From Corynebacterium sanguinis (GTDB lineage Bacteria; Actinomycetota; Actinomycetes; Mycobacteriales; Mycobacteriaceae): DNA of 64,000 nucleotides. Positions within the stretch are counted from its first letter, which is position 1. Each line of letters begins with the position of its first letter. Positions 17,679 to 26,247 of this stretch are shown here, one piece after another. The notes under the pieces are model-generated. The model was not told the DNA's origin. It saw only the letters and a list, made by a program, of their open reading frames with translations, and did not search any database. The DNA is taken from assembly GCF_007641235.1 (NCBI RefSeq), contig NZ_CP038157.1, positions 1,984,001 through 2,048,000 on the forward strand, written 5' to 3'. The position numbers and the translations under genes were made by a program.

Positions 17679-18722
17679 TTAGGGCGCGACAGCAGCGGTT
17701 GGCAGCCCGGCTGCCTCGTCCCACCCCAGCGCGATGTTCATGCACTGCACGGCGGCGCCAGCAGTGCCCTTGGTCAGGTTGTCGATCGCCGAGGTGATCA
17801 GCAGCTTGCCGGCTGCCTCGTCCACCTCAACTTGGATGTGACACATGTTGGTGCCTACGACGTTCTGGGTCTGCGGCTGGATCCCGGCCGGCAGAACCCA
17901 GACGAACTGCTCGTCGGCGTAGAACTCCGTAAACGCCTCGTGGGCGGACTCCGTGGTCACGCCCTCGCGCAGCGGCGCCGTAATAGTGGTGAGGATTCCG
18001 CGCGGCAGCGGTGCGAGCACCGGGGTGAAGCTCACCCGCACGTCTTCACCCGTGACCTCCCGGATGTTCTGGGCGATCTCCGGGGTGTGGCGGTGCCGAC
18101 CCGCGGTGTTGTACGCCTTGAGCGAGCCCATGGTTTCAGAGCCCAGCAGGGACACCGCGGCCTTCTTGCCCGCACCGGACACACCGGTGATGGACACGAT
18201 GCTTAAGTCCGGTTCAACCAGCCCGCGGGCGATCGCGGGAAGGGCGCCCAGCGTAGCCCCCGTGGGAAAGCAGCCGGGCACTGCGACGCGGCGCGTACCT
18301 GCGAGAAGCTCGCGACGGCCCGGGATCTCCGGGATGCCGTAGGGCCAGCTCCCGGCGTGGTCGTTGCCGTAGTACTTCACCCAATCGGCTTCGTTGGTCA
18401 GCCGGAAGTCAGCCGCGCAGTCGAGCACGAGCGTGTCCTCCGGCAACTGCGTTGCAATTTCGGCGGAGTAGCCGTGCGGCAGGGCGAGGAAGACAACGTC
18501 ATGGCCTTCGAGGTTGTCCGGCGTGGTCTTCATGATCATGCGATCCGCCAAGGAGGGCAGGTTGGGCATGAGCGCCGAGACCTTCTGACCCGAGTTACTA
18601 TTGGCGGTCAGCGCGCCAATCTCGAATTCACCGTTGTGGTAGGCGGGATGGTTGAGAAGAAGCCGGAGGATTTCCCCTCCGGCGTATCCCGTGGCACCTG
18701 CCACTGCTACTCTGTGTGTCAT
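17679..18722 (-). CDS. argC: N-acetyl-gamma-glutamyl-phosphate reductase
   Basis: A 347-residue NADPH-dependent reductase of the Asd/ArgC fold. GATGYAGGE near the N-terminus is the Rossmann glycine motif, and the catalytic cysteine is Cys151 in [15 protein letters not shown] contributes the conserved histidine. It is the first gene of the argCJBDFRGH cluster. No Shine-Dalgarno sequence precedes the ATG, and a -10 box ends 6 bases upstream, so the message is probably leaderless. Confidence 0.96.
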   Translation of the reverse strand: MTHRVAVAGATGYAGGEILRLLLNHPAYHNGEFEIGALTANSNSGQKVSALMPNLPSLADRMIMKTTPDNLEGHDVVFLALPHGYSAEIATQLPEDTLVLDCAADFRLTNEADWVKYYGNDHAGSWPYGIPEIPGRRELLAGTRRVAVPGCFPTGATLGALPAIARGLVEPDLSIVSITGVSGAGKKAAVSLLGSETMGSLKAYNTAGRHRHTPEIAQNIREVTGEDVRVSFTPVLAPLPRGILTTITAPLREGVTTESAHEAFTEFYADEQFVWVLPAGIQPQTQNVVGTNMCHIQVEVDEAAGKLLITSAIDNLTKGTAGAAVQCMNIALGWDEAAGLPTAAVAP

Positions 18723-18728
18723 AGACGC

Positions 18729-18763
18729 AGAATAGCAAAATATGCGCTCGGCAGCAAATTATA
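18729..18763 (-). promoter_or_regulatory. argC promoter region (two candidate -10 boxes)
   Basis: Minus strand: TTGCTG (18757 to 18752), 17-base spacer, TATTCT (18734 to 18729), then six bases to the argC ATG, giving a leaderless transcript. A perfect TATAAT (18763 to 18758) overlaps the pheT stop codon and would give a leader of about 28 nt, but it has no good -35 box. An ArgR operator would be expected here; a clear ARG-box palindrome was not recognised. Confidence 0.6.
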
Positions 18764-21266
18764 CACGCATCTGCGCGCCGAACCTCTGCTGCGCGACACC
18801 CGCCGCCGCGAGCCGCGCCTGCGAGGCCTCATCTTCGGTCAACGTGCGATCAGGGGCGCGGAACACCAAACCGAACGCGAGCGACTTCTTGCCCTCGCCG
18901 AGGTGCTCCGAGCGGTAGACGTCGAAAAGCTTCACGCTTTCCACAAGCTCGCCCGCACCCTCTTCGACCGCGCGGCGCACATCCTCGGCCGCCACGCCAT
19001 CATCTACGACGAGCGCGATGTCCTGGTTCAACGCCGGGAAAGACGACAGCACGGGCGCCGGCAGCACCTCATCGAGCGGCAGGGCTGCCAGGTCAATCTC
19101 CATCGCGCACGTCCGCGCCGGCAGCTCGAGCGCCTCGAGGATCTCCGGGTGCAGCTCACCGGCAAAGCCGACGGTGACGTCCCCAACCTTCAGCGCAGCG
19201 CAGCGGCCCGGGTGCCACGGCAGCTCGGCCGCGGCCTCCACGCGCAGATCGACCCCGGCGGCGCGGGCCACGACGCGGGCGGACTCAATGGCGTCGGCCC
19301 ACGTGTAGTCGCGGCCAGCGCCTAAGGGACCCGCGTGCTCCCACTGCCCCGCCGCCACCGTCGCGGCGTGCAGGTGCTGCTTCGGCAGAGAGTCGACGAG
19401 CTCGCGAATCGTCTCCTCGCTCGGCCGCGCCAACACGCTCGGCATCGGCGAGGACTCCGCTCGCTCTACCGCGACCTGCGCCACCGAGTACAGCGCCAGG
19501 TCGCGCCGGCCGCGCGCGACGTTGCGCCCGACCGCCTCCAGCATCGACGGCAACACCGTCGTGCCGATGAGCCCATAGTCCTTATCCAACGGGTTTTGCA
19601 CGCGCACCGCTTTGCGACGCTCATCATCAGCCGCCAGCCCCCACACGTCGAACGTGTCGTTGGCAATGAACGGCGTCGGGATGACCTCCACGTAGCCCGA
19701 ATACGCCAGGGCGTGCGTGACGGCGCGGCGGCGGCGCTGCAGCGGTGACAACCCGCGGCCACCGCGCGGGGCGGGAAGGATCAGCGGGATCTCGTCGAGC
19801 CCCTCGAGCCTGACGATCTCCTCAATCAAATCCACCGGCACGCTCAAGTCGGTGCGCCACGTCGGCGGATACACGGTCAGCGTCTCGCCGTCGCCCTCGA
19901 CGCGGCAGCCGACCTCCTCGAGGCGGCGCACGACCGTGGCGCGCGAGTAGTCAACGCCGATGATCGCACCCGGGCGCGAGACCTCCATCTCAATCGCCGG
20001 GCGCTCCTGCACATCGCCCACGAGCGTTCGCTTGTCGACGACCTCACCACCAGCAAACTCCACCAAGAGAGCGCACGCCACATCGAGGGCGACCTCGACC
20101 AGGGCGGGGTCGACGCCGCGCTCGAAGCGTCGAGAAGCTTCCGAGCTCAACTTGTGGTGGCGTGCCGAGCGCGCGACCGTCAGCGCGTCCCACGTGGCGG
20201 CCTCGAAGTAGACGTTAGTGGTCCTATCCGAGATCTCGGAGGTCGTGCCGCCCATGATCGCGGCGAGCGACTGGATGCCGTTGTCGTCGGAGATGACCAC
20301 GTCGTTCGGGGTCAGGGTGCGCTTCGCGTGATCGAGAGTCTCGAAGGTCTCGCCGCCGCTCGCGTTGTGCACGCGGAGGTTGCCGGCGACCTTGTCGGCG
20401 TCGAACGCGTGCATCGGCTGGCCGAGCAGCAGCATGACGTAGTTGGTTACATCCGTCGCGGCGTTAACGGAACGCACGCCGGACAGCATGAGGATGCGCT
20501 TGAGCCAGAACGGCGCCTGAGCCTTCGGGTCAATGCCCTCAACCTTGCGCAGGCCGAACCGCTGGGCCTTGGTTGACTCTTCGAGCGTGATGTCGATCAG
20601 CGCGCCGGTGGGGGCGGGAACGCGTGAGAGATCGATCCCCGCAACCGCCGGGTCGGTGGCGATATCGCGGTAGGCCAGGTCGAACGCGGCCGCCACCTCG
20701 CGGGTCAGGCCGCGCGCGGACAGGGCGTAACCGCGGTCCGGGGTGATATTGACCTCGAAGACGGTATCGGGCCCGCCAAGGACATCGCGCGCGTCCTCGC
20801 CCGGGCGCGCCGCGCCCTCTTCCAGCACGATGATGCCGTCGCTCTTCGCCGTGAACCCGAGCTCGGCTTCCGAGGCCATCATGCCATTGGAGATCTTGCC
20901 GTAGGTCTCGCGCGCGGCAATCGCGAACCCTCCCGGCAGGACGGCTCCCGGCAGCGACACCACAACGAGGTCGCCCTCGCTAAAGTTGCGCGCGCCGCAG
21001 ACGATGCCCTGCGGCTCGCCGGTGCCGTTCGCCTCACCGACGTCGACCTGGCAGTAGCGGATCGGCTTCTTGAAGCCCTCGAGCTCCTCGATCTCCAGAA
21101 CGCGGCCAATGACGAGCGGCCCGGTCGTCTCCGGCAGCGGCTCGAAGCCCTCCGTTTCAAAACCGACCCGCACGAAGCCGGCGTCGAGTTCCTCGGGCGA
21201 CACCGACCAGTTGTCGTTTCCGGCGGCGCGCAGAAGCGTGGTAATCCACTGTTGGGAAATCAGCAT
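18759..21266 (-). CDS. pheT: Phenylalanine--tRNA ligase beta subunit
   Basis: An 835-residue beta chain of the alpha2-beta2 phenylalanyl-tRNA synthetase. From the N-terminus it has a tRNA-binding (EMAP/OB-like) domain, with IVCGARNF at about residue 85 and GVRSEGM-like GKISNGMMASEAELG. B3/B4 editing domains follow, with TNYVMLLLGQPMHAFDADK, then the B5 domain. The C-terminal ferredoxin-like anticodon-binding domain ends with LAFGLVFRAPDRTLTEDE. The length is usual for the family. It starts 45 bases after pheS, which encodes its partner. Confidence 0.96.
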   Translation of the reverse strand: MLISQQWITTLLRAAGNDNWSVSPEELDAGFVRVGFETEGFEPLPETTGPLVIGRVLEIEELEGFKKPIRYCQVDVGEANGTGEPQGIVCGARNFSEGDLVVVSLPGAVLPGGFAIAARETYGKISNGMMASEAELGFTAKSDGIIVLEEGAARPGEDARDVLGGPDTVFEVNITPDRGYALSARGLTREVAAAFDLAYRDIATDPAVAGIDLSRVPAPTGALIDITLEESTKAQRFGLRKVEGIDPKAQAPFWLKRILMLSGVRSVNAATDVTNYVMLLLGQPMHAFDADKVAGNLRVHNASGGETFETLDHAKRTLTPNDVVISDDNGIQSLAAIMGGTTSEISDRTTNVYFEAATWDALTVARSARHHKLSSEASRRFERGVDPALVEVALDVACALLVEFAGGEVVDKRTLVGDVQERPAIEMEVSRPGAIIGVDYSRATVVRRLEEVGCRVEGDGETLTVYPPTWRTDLSVPVDLIEEIVRLEGLDEIPLILPAPRGGRGLSPLQRRRRAVTHALAYSGYVEVIPTPFIANDTFDVWGLAADDERRKAVRVQNPLDKDYGLIGTTVLPSMLEAVGRNVARGRRDLALYSVAQVAVERAESSPMPSVLARPSEETIRELVDSLPKQHLHAATVAAGQWEHAGPLGAGRDYTWADAIESARVVARAAGVDLRVEAAAELPWHPGRCAALKVGDVTVGFAGELHPEILEALELPARTCAMEIDLAALPLDEVLPAPVLSSFPALNQDIALVVDDGVAAEDVRRAVEEGAGELVESVKLFDVYRSEHLGEGKKSLAFGLVFRAPDRTLTEDEASQARLAAAGVAQQRFGAQMRV

Positions 21267-21311
21267 TGTCTGCTCCTCGTTCGTCTTTTCTTCGCTGTCT
21301 TCGGTTACCTT

Positions 21312-22373
<1,062 letters not shown>

Positions 22374-22398
22374 TTAGGTCGACGGCTAAAACCGTTGT

Positions 22399-23220
22399 TT
22401 AGCTTACCTGCGGTCCCGACAACGCCTTCGAGGACTCCCACATGCACATCGCCGCGGCGGTCGCGATGTTCAGCGACTCGGCGTGGCCGCGGATGGGGAT
22501 GGAGACGCGGTGGTCGGCGGCGTCGATAAGCTCCTGCGGCAATCCGTGGGCCTCGTTGCCGAACAGCCAGGCCGTCGGTTGCGCCACAACCTCCTGGGCG
22601 TCGTCGAGGCTGACCTCACCGCCCATTGTTGTCGCCGCGAGACTCAGACCGGCCGCGCGCAGCTGGCCGATGACGTCCGAGACGTTGCGCTCGCGCGCGA
22701 CAGGCAAGTGGAAAATCGACCCAGCCGAGGCGCGAACCGCCTTGCTTGACTCGGGGTCGACGGTATCGCCGGCGAAGATCACTGCGTCCGCGCCGCACAC
22801 GTCCGCAATGCGGATCAGCGTCCCGGCGTTTCCCGGGTCGTTGGTTTCCACGCACACCGCGACCAGCCGCGGGCCGCCGCGCAGAGCCTTGCCGACGGAC
22901 CACAGCACCGGCGTGCACACCGCGAAGATACCCGTCGTGCTGACGGTGTCCGCCAGGTGGCGGGCAGCCGCGTCGGTAATCGCGTGCGCGTAAACGTCCA
23001 TGTACTCCGCTGTGGTGAGGATCTCCGCGAACTCCACGGCCGCGGACTCGGTGACAAACACGTCCGTCGCTGCGCCCGTGGCCACGGCCGCCTCCACCGA
23101 GTTCGCTCCCTCGACGATGAAGCGCCCCGCCTTCTTGCGCGCCGCCGCGCGGTGCAGCTTCGCCGCGTTGACGACGCGCGGGGTGCGTTCCGTAAAAGCC
23201 TGAGTGAAGTCGAGTGCCAT
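22399..23220 (-). CDS. SpoU/TrmH-family RNA 2'-O-methyltransferase
   Basis: A 273-residue SPOUT methyltransferase. An N-terminal substrate-binding domain (about residues 20-95, with RKKAGRFIVEGANSVEAA) is followed by the knotted AdoMet domain. This domain carries motif 1 NDPGNAGTLIRIADVCGA, motif 2 LFGNEAHGL and motif 3 SIPIRGHAESLNIATA. It probably methylates a ribose in 23S rRNA, since it sits between the ribosomal protein genes and pheST; tRNA cannot be excluded. ATG at 23220 or at 23226 could be the start. Neither has a clear Shine-Dalgarno sequence, and TACTGT just upstream could be a -10 box for a leaderless message. Confidence 0.88.
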   Translation of the reverse strand: MALDFTQAFTERTPRVVNAAKLHRAAARKKAGRFIVEGANSVEAAVATGAATDVFVTESAAVEFAEILTTAEYMDVYAHAITDAAARHLADTVSTTGIFAVCTPVLWSVGKALRGGPRLVAVCVETNDPGNAGTLIRIADVCGADAVIFAGDTVDPESSKAVRASAGSIFHLPVARERNVSDVIGQLRAAGLSLAATTMGGEVSLDDAQEVVAQPTAWLFGNEAHGLPQELIDAADHRVSIPIRGHAESLNIATAAAMCMWESSKALSGPQVS

Positions 23221-23253
23221 GGGCATTAACAGTACAGAAGCCGACACAGCACG

Positions 23254-23299
23254 AAACCCGCCGCGGCGCGTTCCTGTTGAAGGGAAGGCGCCGGGCGGG
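23254..23299 (-). terminator. Terminator after rplT
   Basis: Minus-strand inverted repeat: arms 23287-23299 and 23257-23269, about 12 pairs with one bulge and a 17-base loop, followed by TTTCGT. It lies between the rplT stop (23321) and the methyltransferase start, ending the infC-rpmI-rplT transcript. Confidence 0.65.
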
Positions 23300-23320
23300 C
23301 GTCGTTTAAGCGAAATGCTC

Positions 23321-23707
23321 TTACGCGGCGTTGACCGGAGCGTTAACGTCCTCCGGGAGGGCGTTCTTCGCGACCTCGCAGATGGCGGAGAAGGTAGCGA
23401 AGTCGTTGACGGCGAGATCGGCGAGGATCTTGCGGTCGACCTCAACCTCAGCCAGCTTCAGACCGTGGATGAGGCGGTTGTAGGTGATGTCGTTCATGCG
23501 GGCTGCAGCGTTGATGCGCTGGATCCACAGCTTGCGGAACTCGCTCTTGCGCTTGCGGCGGTCGCGGTAAGCGTAGGTCTGGGAGTGCAGCCACTGCTCC
23601 TTCGCCTTGCGGTACAGGCGGGAACGCTGGCCGCGGTAGCCCTTGGCCGACTTGAGAATCGCGCGGCGCTTCTTCTTGGCGTTAACTGAGCGCTTGACAC
23701 GTGCCAT
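23321..23707 (-). CDS. rplT: 50S ribosomal protein L20
   Basis: 128 residues, starting [19 protein letters not shown] with the highly basic N-terminal extension that threads into 23S rRNA and acts early in assembly. [21 protein letters not shown] and [11 protein letters not shown] are characteristic. It is third in the infC-rpmI-rplT operon. In Bacillus and E. coli L20 represses this operon by binding its mRNA, and whether it does so here is not known. Confidence 0.98.
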   Translation of the reverse strand: MARVKRSVNAKKKRRAILKSAKGYRGQRSRLYRKAKEQWLHSQTYAYRDRRKRKSEFRKLWIQRINAAARMNDITYNRLIHGLKLAEVEVDRKILADLAVNDFATFSAICEVAKNALPEDVNAPVNAA

Positions 23708-23769
23708 GAATCAATACTTCCTTGTCTTATCTGTGAAAAAGTTCTGGTTCTACGTGAGTGGCAGGTGAC

Positions 23770-23964
23770 TTACGCCTTGCCGAGGAGGCGCTTCATGCGC
23801 TTGACGTCAGCCGGGGCGACGTCGGTGGTGCCGGACAGCTTGCGGCGGCGCTTCGAGGATAGGCCCTCGTTAAGGTGGCGCTTACCGGCCTGCTCGCGGC
23901 GCAGCTTGCCGGAACCGGAGATCTTGATGCGCTTGGCGGTGCCCTTGTGGGTCTTCTGCTTCAT
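23770..23964 (-). CDS. rpmI: 50S ribosomal protein L35
   Basis: 64 residues, MKQKTHKGTAKRIKISGSGKL..., the typical L35 sequence and size. It lies between infC (32 bases upstream) and rplT. A longer open frame on the opposite strand is its shadow. Confidence 0.98.
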   Translation of the reverse strand: MKQKTHKGTAKRIKISGSGKLRREQAGKRHLNEGLSSKRRRKLSGTTDVAPADVKRMKRLLGKA

Positions 23965-23996
23965 TGTGAAAGCCCTTCGAGTCGAAAACGAATTAT

Positions 23997-24518
23997 CTAC
24001 TTCTTAGCCTTGCGGGAGGGCCCGAAGACCATCGTCATGTTGCGGCCGTCCTGCTTCGGACGGGACTCCACTACACCGAGCTCGCCGATGTCGTCTGCGA
24101 GACGCTCGAGGAGGCGGTAGCCGAGCTCCGGTCGCGACTGCTCGCGGCCGCGGAACATGATGGTGACCTTGACCTTGTTGCCCTTCTCCAGGAAGCGCTC
24201 AACATTGGCCTTCTTAGTCAGGTAGTCGTGCTCATCGATCTTCGGTCGGAACTTCTGCTCCTTGACCACCGTCTGCTGCTGGTTCTTCCGGGCCTCGCGG
24301 GCCTTTTGATCCTGCTCGTACTTAAACTTGCCGTAGTCCATGATCTTGCACACCGGCGGCTTCGCGCTGGGAGCCACTTCGACAAGATCGAGGTCTGCTT
24401 CGTAAGCCAGCTTGCGGGCGTCGTCCGTACGGACAATGCCAACCTGCTCGCCGGAGGGACCGACGAGGCGAACTTCGGGAACGCGGATGCGTTCATTGAT
24501 ACGAGTGTCAGCGCTGAT
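23997..24518 (-). CDS. infC: Translation initiation factor IF-3 (probable ATC start)
   Basis: A 173-residue IF-3, which keeps ribosomal subunits apart and checks the start codon. The N-terminal domain begins [20 protein letters not shown], a linker follows, and the C-terminal domain contains [17 protein letters not shown]. The conserved N-terminus is reached only by starting at ATC (24518). Upstream in frame the codons are TAG GAC TTA GGA GTT CTC ATC, with no ATG, GTG or TTG, and AGGAG lies 5 bases before the ATC. IF-3 genes are the classic case of non-standard start codons used for self-regulation. Starting at the first ATG (24377) would remove 47 conserved residues. Confidence 0.93.
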   Translation of the reverse strand: MSADTRINERIRVPEVRLVGPSGEQVGIVRTDDARKLAYEADLDLVEVAPSAKPPVCKIMDYGKFKYEQDQKAREARKNQQQTVVKEQKFRPKIDEHDYLTKKANVERFLEKGNKVKVTIMFRGREQSRPELGYRLLERLADDIGELGVVESRPKQDGRNMTMVFGPSRKAKK

Positions 24519-24770
24519 GAGAACTCCTAAGTCCTAGAAACAATGTTGATCGCTACCGAACCACCAGTGGCATGCGTCTCCCCCACACGAAAAAACCCGC
24601 GCCACCTAGATGAGGTGGTGCGGGAGCTCTTCCACACAGCACAGTGATAGATCGCTGCGCTACGCTTTACCCTTTACCAACCGGTTGACCGGCGGCCTGG
24701 GGTGGGAGTGACTCCACTTGCGGCTCGGGAACCACATAAATGTGACCCCAAGCGGTAGTGCACGCCACCT
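24519..24770 (-). promoter_or_regulatory. infC leader region
   Basis: About 250 nt between infC and the divergent kinase gene. A possible promoter is TTGGTT - 18 bases - TAAGGT, with the -10 box around 24768-24773 on the minus strand. Downstream come an AACCGGTT-centred hairpin, a strong terminator-like hairpin (24590-24624) and a 25-codon frame (24737 to 24660). The arrangement is that of an attenuated leader. No minus-strand gene lies upstream that would need this terminator. Confidence 0.5.
24590..24624 (-). terminator. Intrinsic terminator / attenuator in the infC leader
   Basis: Minus strand: CCCGCACCACCT, loop CATCT, AGGTGGCGCGGG (11 of 12 pairs), then TTTTTT. It is a textbook intrinsic terminator located 72 bases before the infC start codon and after any plausible infC promoter, so it should act on the leader. 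In Bacillus the same operon is attenuated by L20; here the factor is unknown. Confidence 0.8.
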
Positions 24771-24798
24771 TATCACCCGTGGGTGCAATCAACCAAAT

Positions 24799-24827
24799 CT
24801 GACTATTGCACGGCTAACGGCTACGCT
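24799..24827 (+). promoter_or_regulatory. Promoter of the sensor kinase gene (leaderless)
   Basis: CTGACT (24799-24804), 17-base spacer, TACGCT (24822-24827). Transcription would begin about 24834-24835, exactly at the GTG start codon of the kinase. There is no Shine-Dalgarno sequence, which supports a leaderless mRNA. Confidence 0.55.
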
Positions 24828-24834
24828 ACTGCGA

Positions 24835-25941
24835 GTGCAAGATTCTCCTGTTTCGAGCTCCAAGAACGTGAACTGGAAAATCGCCGCCCTCGGCGTCCTC
24901 GCGATTGTTCTCACCCTGGCCGTTACCCCTATGACGTGGCAGCAGCTGGCGGTGAACCTCACTGCGGTAGCCCTCCTGGCTTCCGCTCAGCGTTGGCCTA
25001 TCGCTTCGGGAATTATCATGATCGGCCTCTTCATCTTTATTTCCGCAGCTGAAGAGGTTCGCAGTCTTACCATGATCCTTTCGGCCCCGTTTTTGGTATC
25101 TCTAGTTGCCATGGTCGGCAGGCCTAGAGCGGCTGCGGCGTTCGCGATTGCGATTGGGTACATTAGCGCAACCAGCCCCTTCACAGGCCGGTGGGTGCCC
25201 CATGACTTCACTGGTGTGGCGATATTTTTCGTCGCTCTAGCAGCGGGCTGGTGGGGCGGAATCTATCTTCGCCGATTACGCCTACAGCACGCCGCGAACC
25301 AACAGCGTCTCCGTGACGACATGGAGGAGCGCCGCGAACGCCTCGCCCAAGCGCTCCACGACTCGGTGGCGACGACTCTGACGTCTGTGGTGATGCGCGC
25401 TGAGACGCTCGCGCTGACCTCCTCGGGCAACGACGATGCCCGTGAAACCGCGGAAAACATCGCCGATGAAACCCGCCAGGCGATGCAGGATGTACGCCAC
25501 CTGCTGCACTTCATGAAGGAGGACGATGGCGTCTCCCCCGCACCGTTGAACCGCACTATCGGCGAGCAGGTCCCCGTGACCACCCGCCTGCTGGAAAGCC
25601 ACGGCTTCAAAGTCGAAGGAGCCGAGGCGGCGAAGGCGTGCCGATGGTCTTTCCCCCCTGGCTTCGAGCAGGTATTCACTGAGCTTTCCACGAACGCCAT
25701 TAAATACGCCGAACCGGGCTCCGTCATCGAGCTGAAGATCCGCAAGACTGCGACGACCCTGAGCTGCAGCATGGCGAATTCCATGCGTCCCGGCAGGGGC
25801 CCATCTCACATGTCGTCTCGTCTCGGCCTACGAGAGTCGCGCGCACTCGTCGCCCGCCACAACGGGACTTTCAAAGCGAGCCGGGTTGGCGACCAATGGG
25901 TCGCGGAGTTCACGGTGCCCGAGCATTCCTTGCGACGCTAA
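24835..25941 (+). CDS. NarL-type sensor histidine kinase
   Basis: A 368-residue membrane kinase. Residues about 14-145 form four to five hydrophobic helices without a large extracellular domain, and a cytoplasmic linker follows. The HisKA_3 motif is LAQALHDSVATTLTS with phospho-acceptor His175. The HATPase domain has its N-box near Asn287 (ELSTNAIKYAE) and a G-box in SSRLGLRESRALV. It is expected to phosphorylate the LuxR-type regulator at 26248. A gene for a small secreted peptide lies between the two, so the kinase may sense that peptide or a membrane signal (inference). The GTG start at 24835 was chosen because it coincides with the predicted transcription start. The frame is open 39 codons further upstream but that part looks non-coding. 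Confidence 0.87.
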   Translation: MQDSPVSSSKNVNWKIAALGVLAIVLTLAVTPMTWQQLAVNLTAVALLASAQRWPIASGIIMIGLFIFISAAEEVRSLTMILSAPFLVSLVAMVGRPRAAAAFAIAIGYISATSPFTGRWVPHDFTGVAIFFVALAAGWWGGIYLRRLRLQHAANQQRLRDDMEERRERLAQALHDSVATTLTSVVMRAETLALTSSGNDDARETAENIADETRQAMQDVRHLLHFMKEDDGVSPAPLNRTIGEQVPVTTRLLESHGFKVEGAEAAKACRWSFPPGFEQVFTELSTNAIKYAEPGSVIELKIRKTATTLSCSMANSMRPGRGPSHMSSRLGLRESRALVARHNGTFKASRVGDQWVAEFTVPEHSLRR

Positions 25942-25954
25942 ACCCGAAAGGGTA

Positions 25955-25968
25955 GGTACTTTAGTACC
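25955..25968. promoter_or_regulatory. Palindrome, possible response-regulator operator
   Basis: GGTACT-TT-AGTACC, a perfect 6-bp inverted repeat 13 bases after the kinase stop. A second AGTACT lies at 25993-25998. The palindrome is centred about 64 bases upstream of the predicted transcription start of the secreted-peptide gene, a normal place for an activator site. It could also be a weak terminator for the kinase, since CAATTT follows it. Confidence 0.4.
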
Positions 25969-25990
25969 CAATTTGCGTCGGGGACCCCCG

Positions 25991-26019
25991 AAAGTACTGA
26001 AGATGGGCCAAGATACAAT
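25991..26019 (+). promoter_or_regulatory. Promoter of the secreted-peptide gene
   Basis: A good -10 box TACAAT at 26014-26019. The -35 position (25991-25996, AAAGTA) is poor, as often seen for activated promoters. Transcription would start near 26026, leaving a leader of about 23 nt that carries AAAGGA. Confidence 0.5.
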
Positions 26020-26048
26020 GTGTTCATCACCGATTGAAAGGAACCGCT

Positions 26049-26228
26049 ATTAAGCGTCGTTTCGCAGCCTCCCTCGCCGCCACCGCACTCTCGATCACGG
26101 CTCTGACCGGTATCGTCGCAACTCCCGCTGCTCAAGCAGTTACTGCGGGCGGGTCCACCTACACCACATACTCCGCGATTACTGACATCTTTTCCTGCAA
26201 GTACTACCCGACCCGCCCGTGGTGCTAA
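26049..26228 (+). CDS. Small secreted peptide with two cysteines
   Basis: A 59-residue precursor. The start region reads AAAGGA-ACCGCT-ATT-AAG-CGT-CGT, so the best-placed start is an ATT codon six bases after the ribosome binding site. A TTG at 26034 is the in-frame alternative. Residues 2-30 are a clear signal peptide: KRR, a hydrophobic stretch and a cleavage site after TPAAQA. The mature peptide would have 29 residues, rich in Thr and Tyr, ending SCKYYPTRPWC. Its two cysteines (50 and 59) could close a ring. It lies between the kinase and the regulator and has its own promoter. A signalling peptide or a small antimicrobial is plausible; no family is recognised. The ATT could also be a decayed ATG. 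Confidence 0.65.
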   Translation: MKRRFAASLAATALSITALTGIVATPAAQAVTAGGSTYTTYSAITDIFSCKYYPTRPWC

Positions 26229-26247
26229 GCGTTTATGCTCTCACAGC

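Noticed and set aside
24718..24834. N-terminal extension of 39 residues on the sensor kinase
   Set aside because: It would begin upstream of the predicted promoter and of the leaderless GTG, and its composition is not protein-like.
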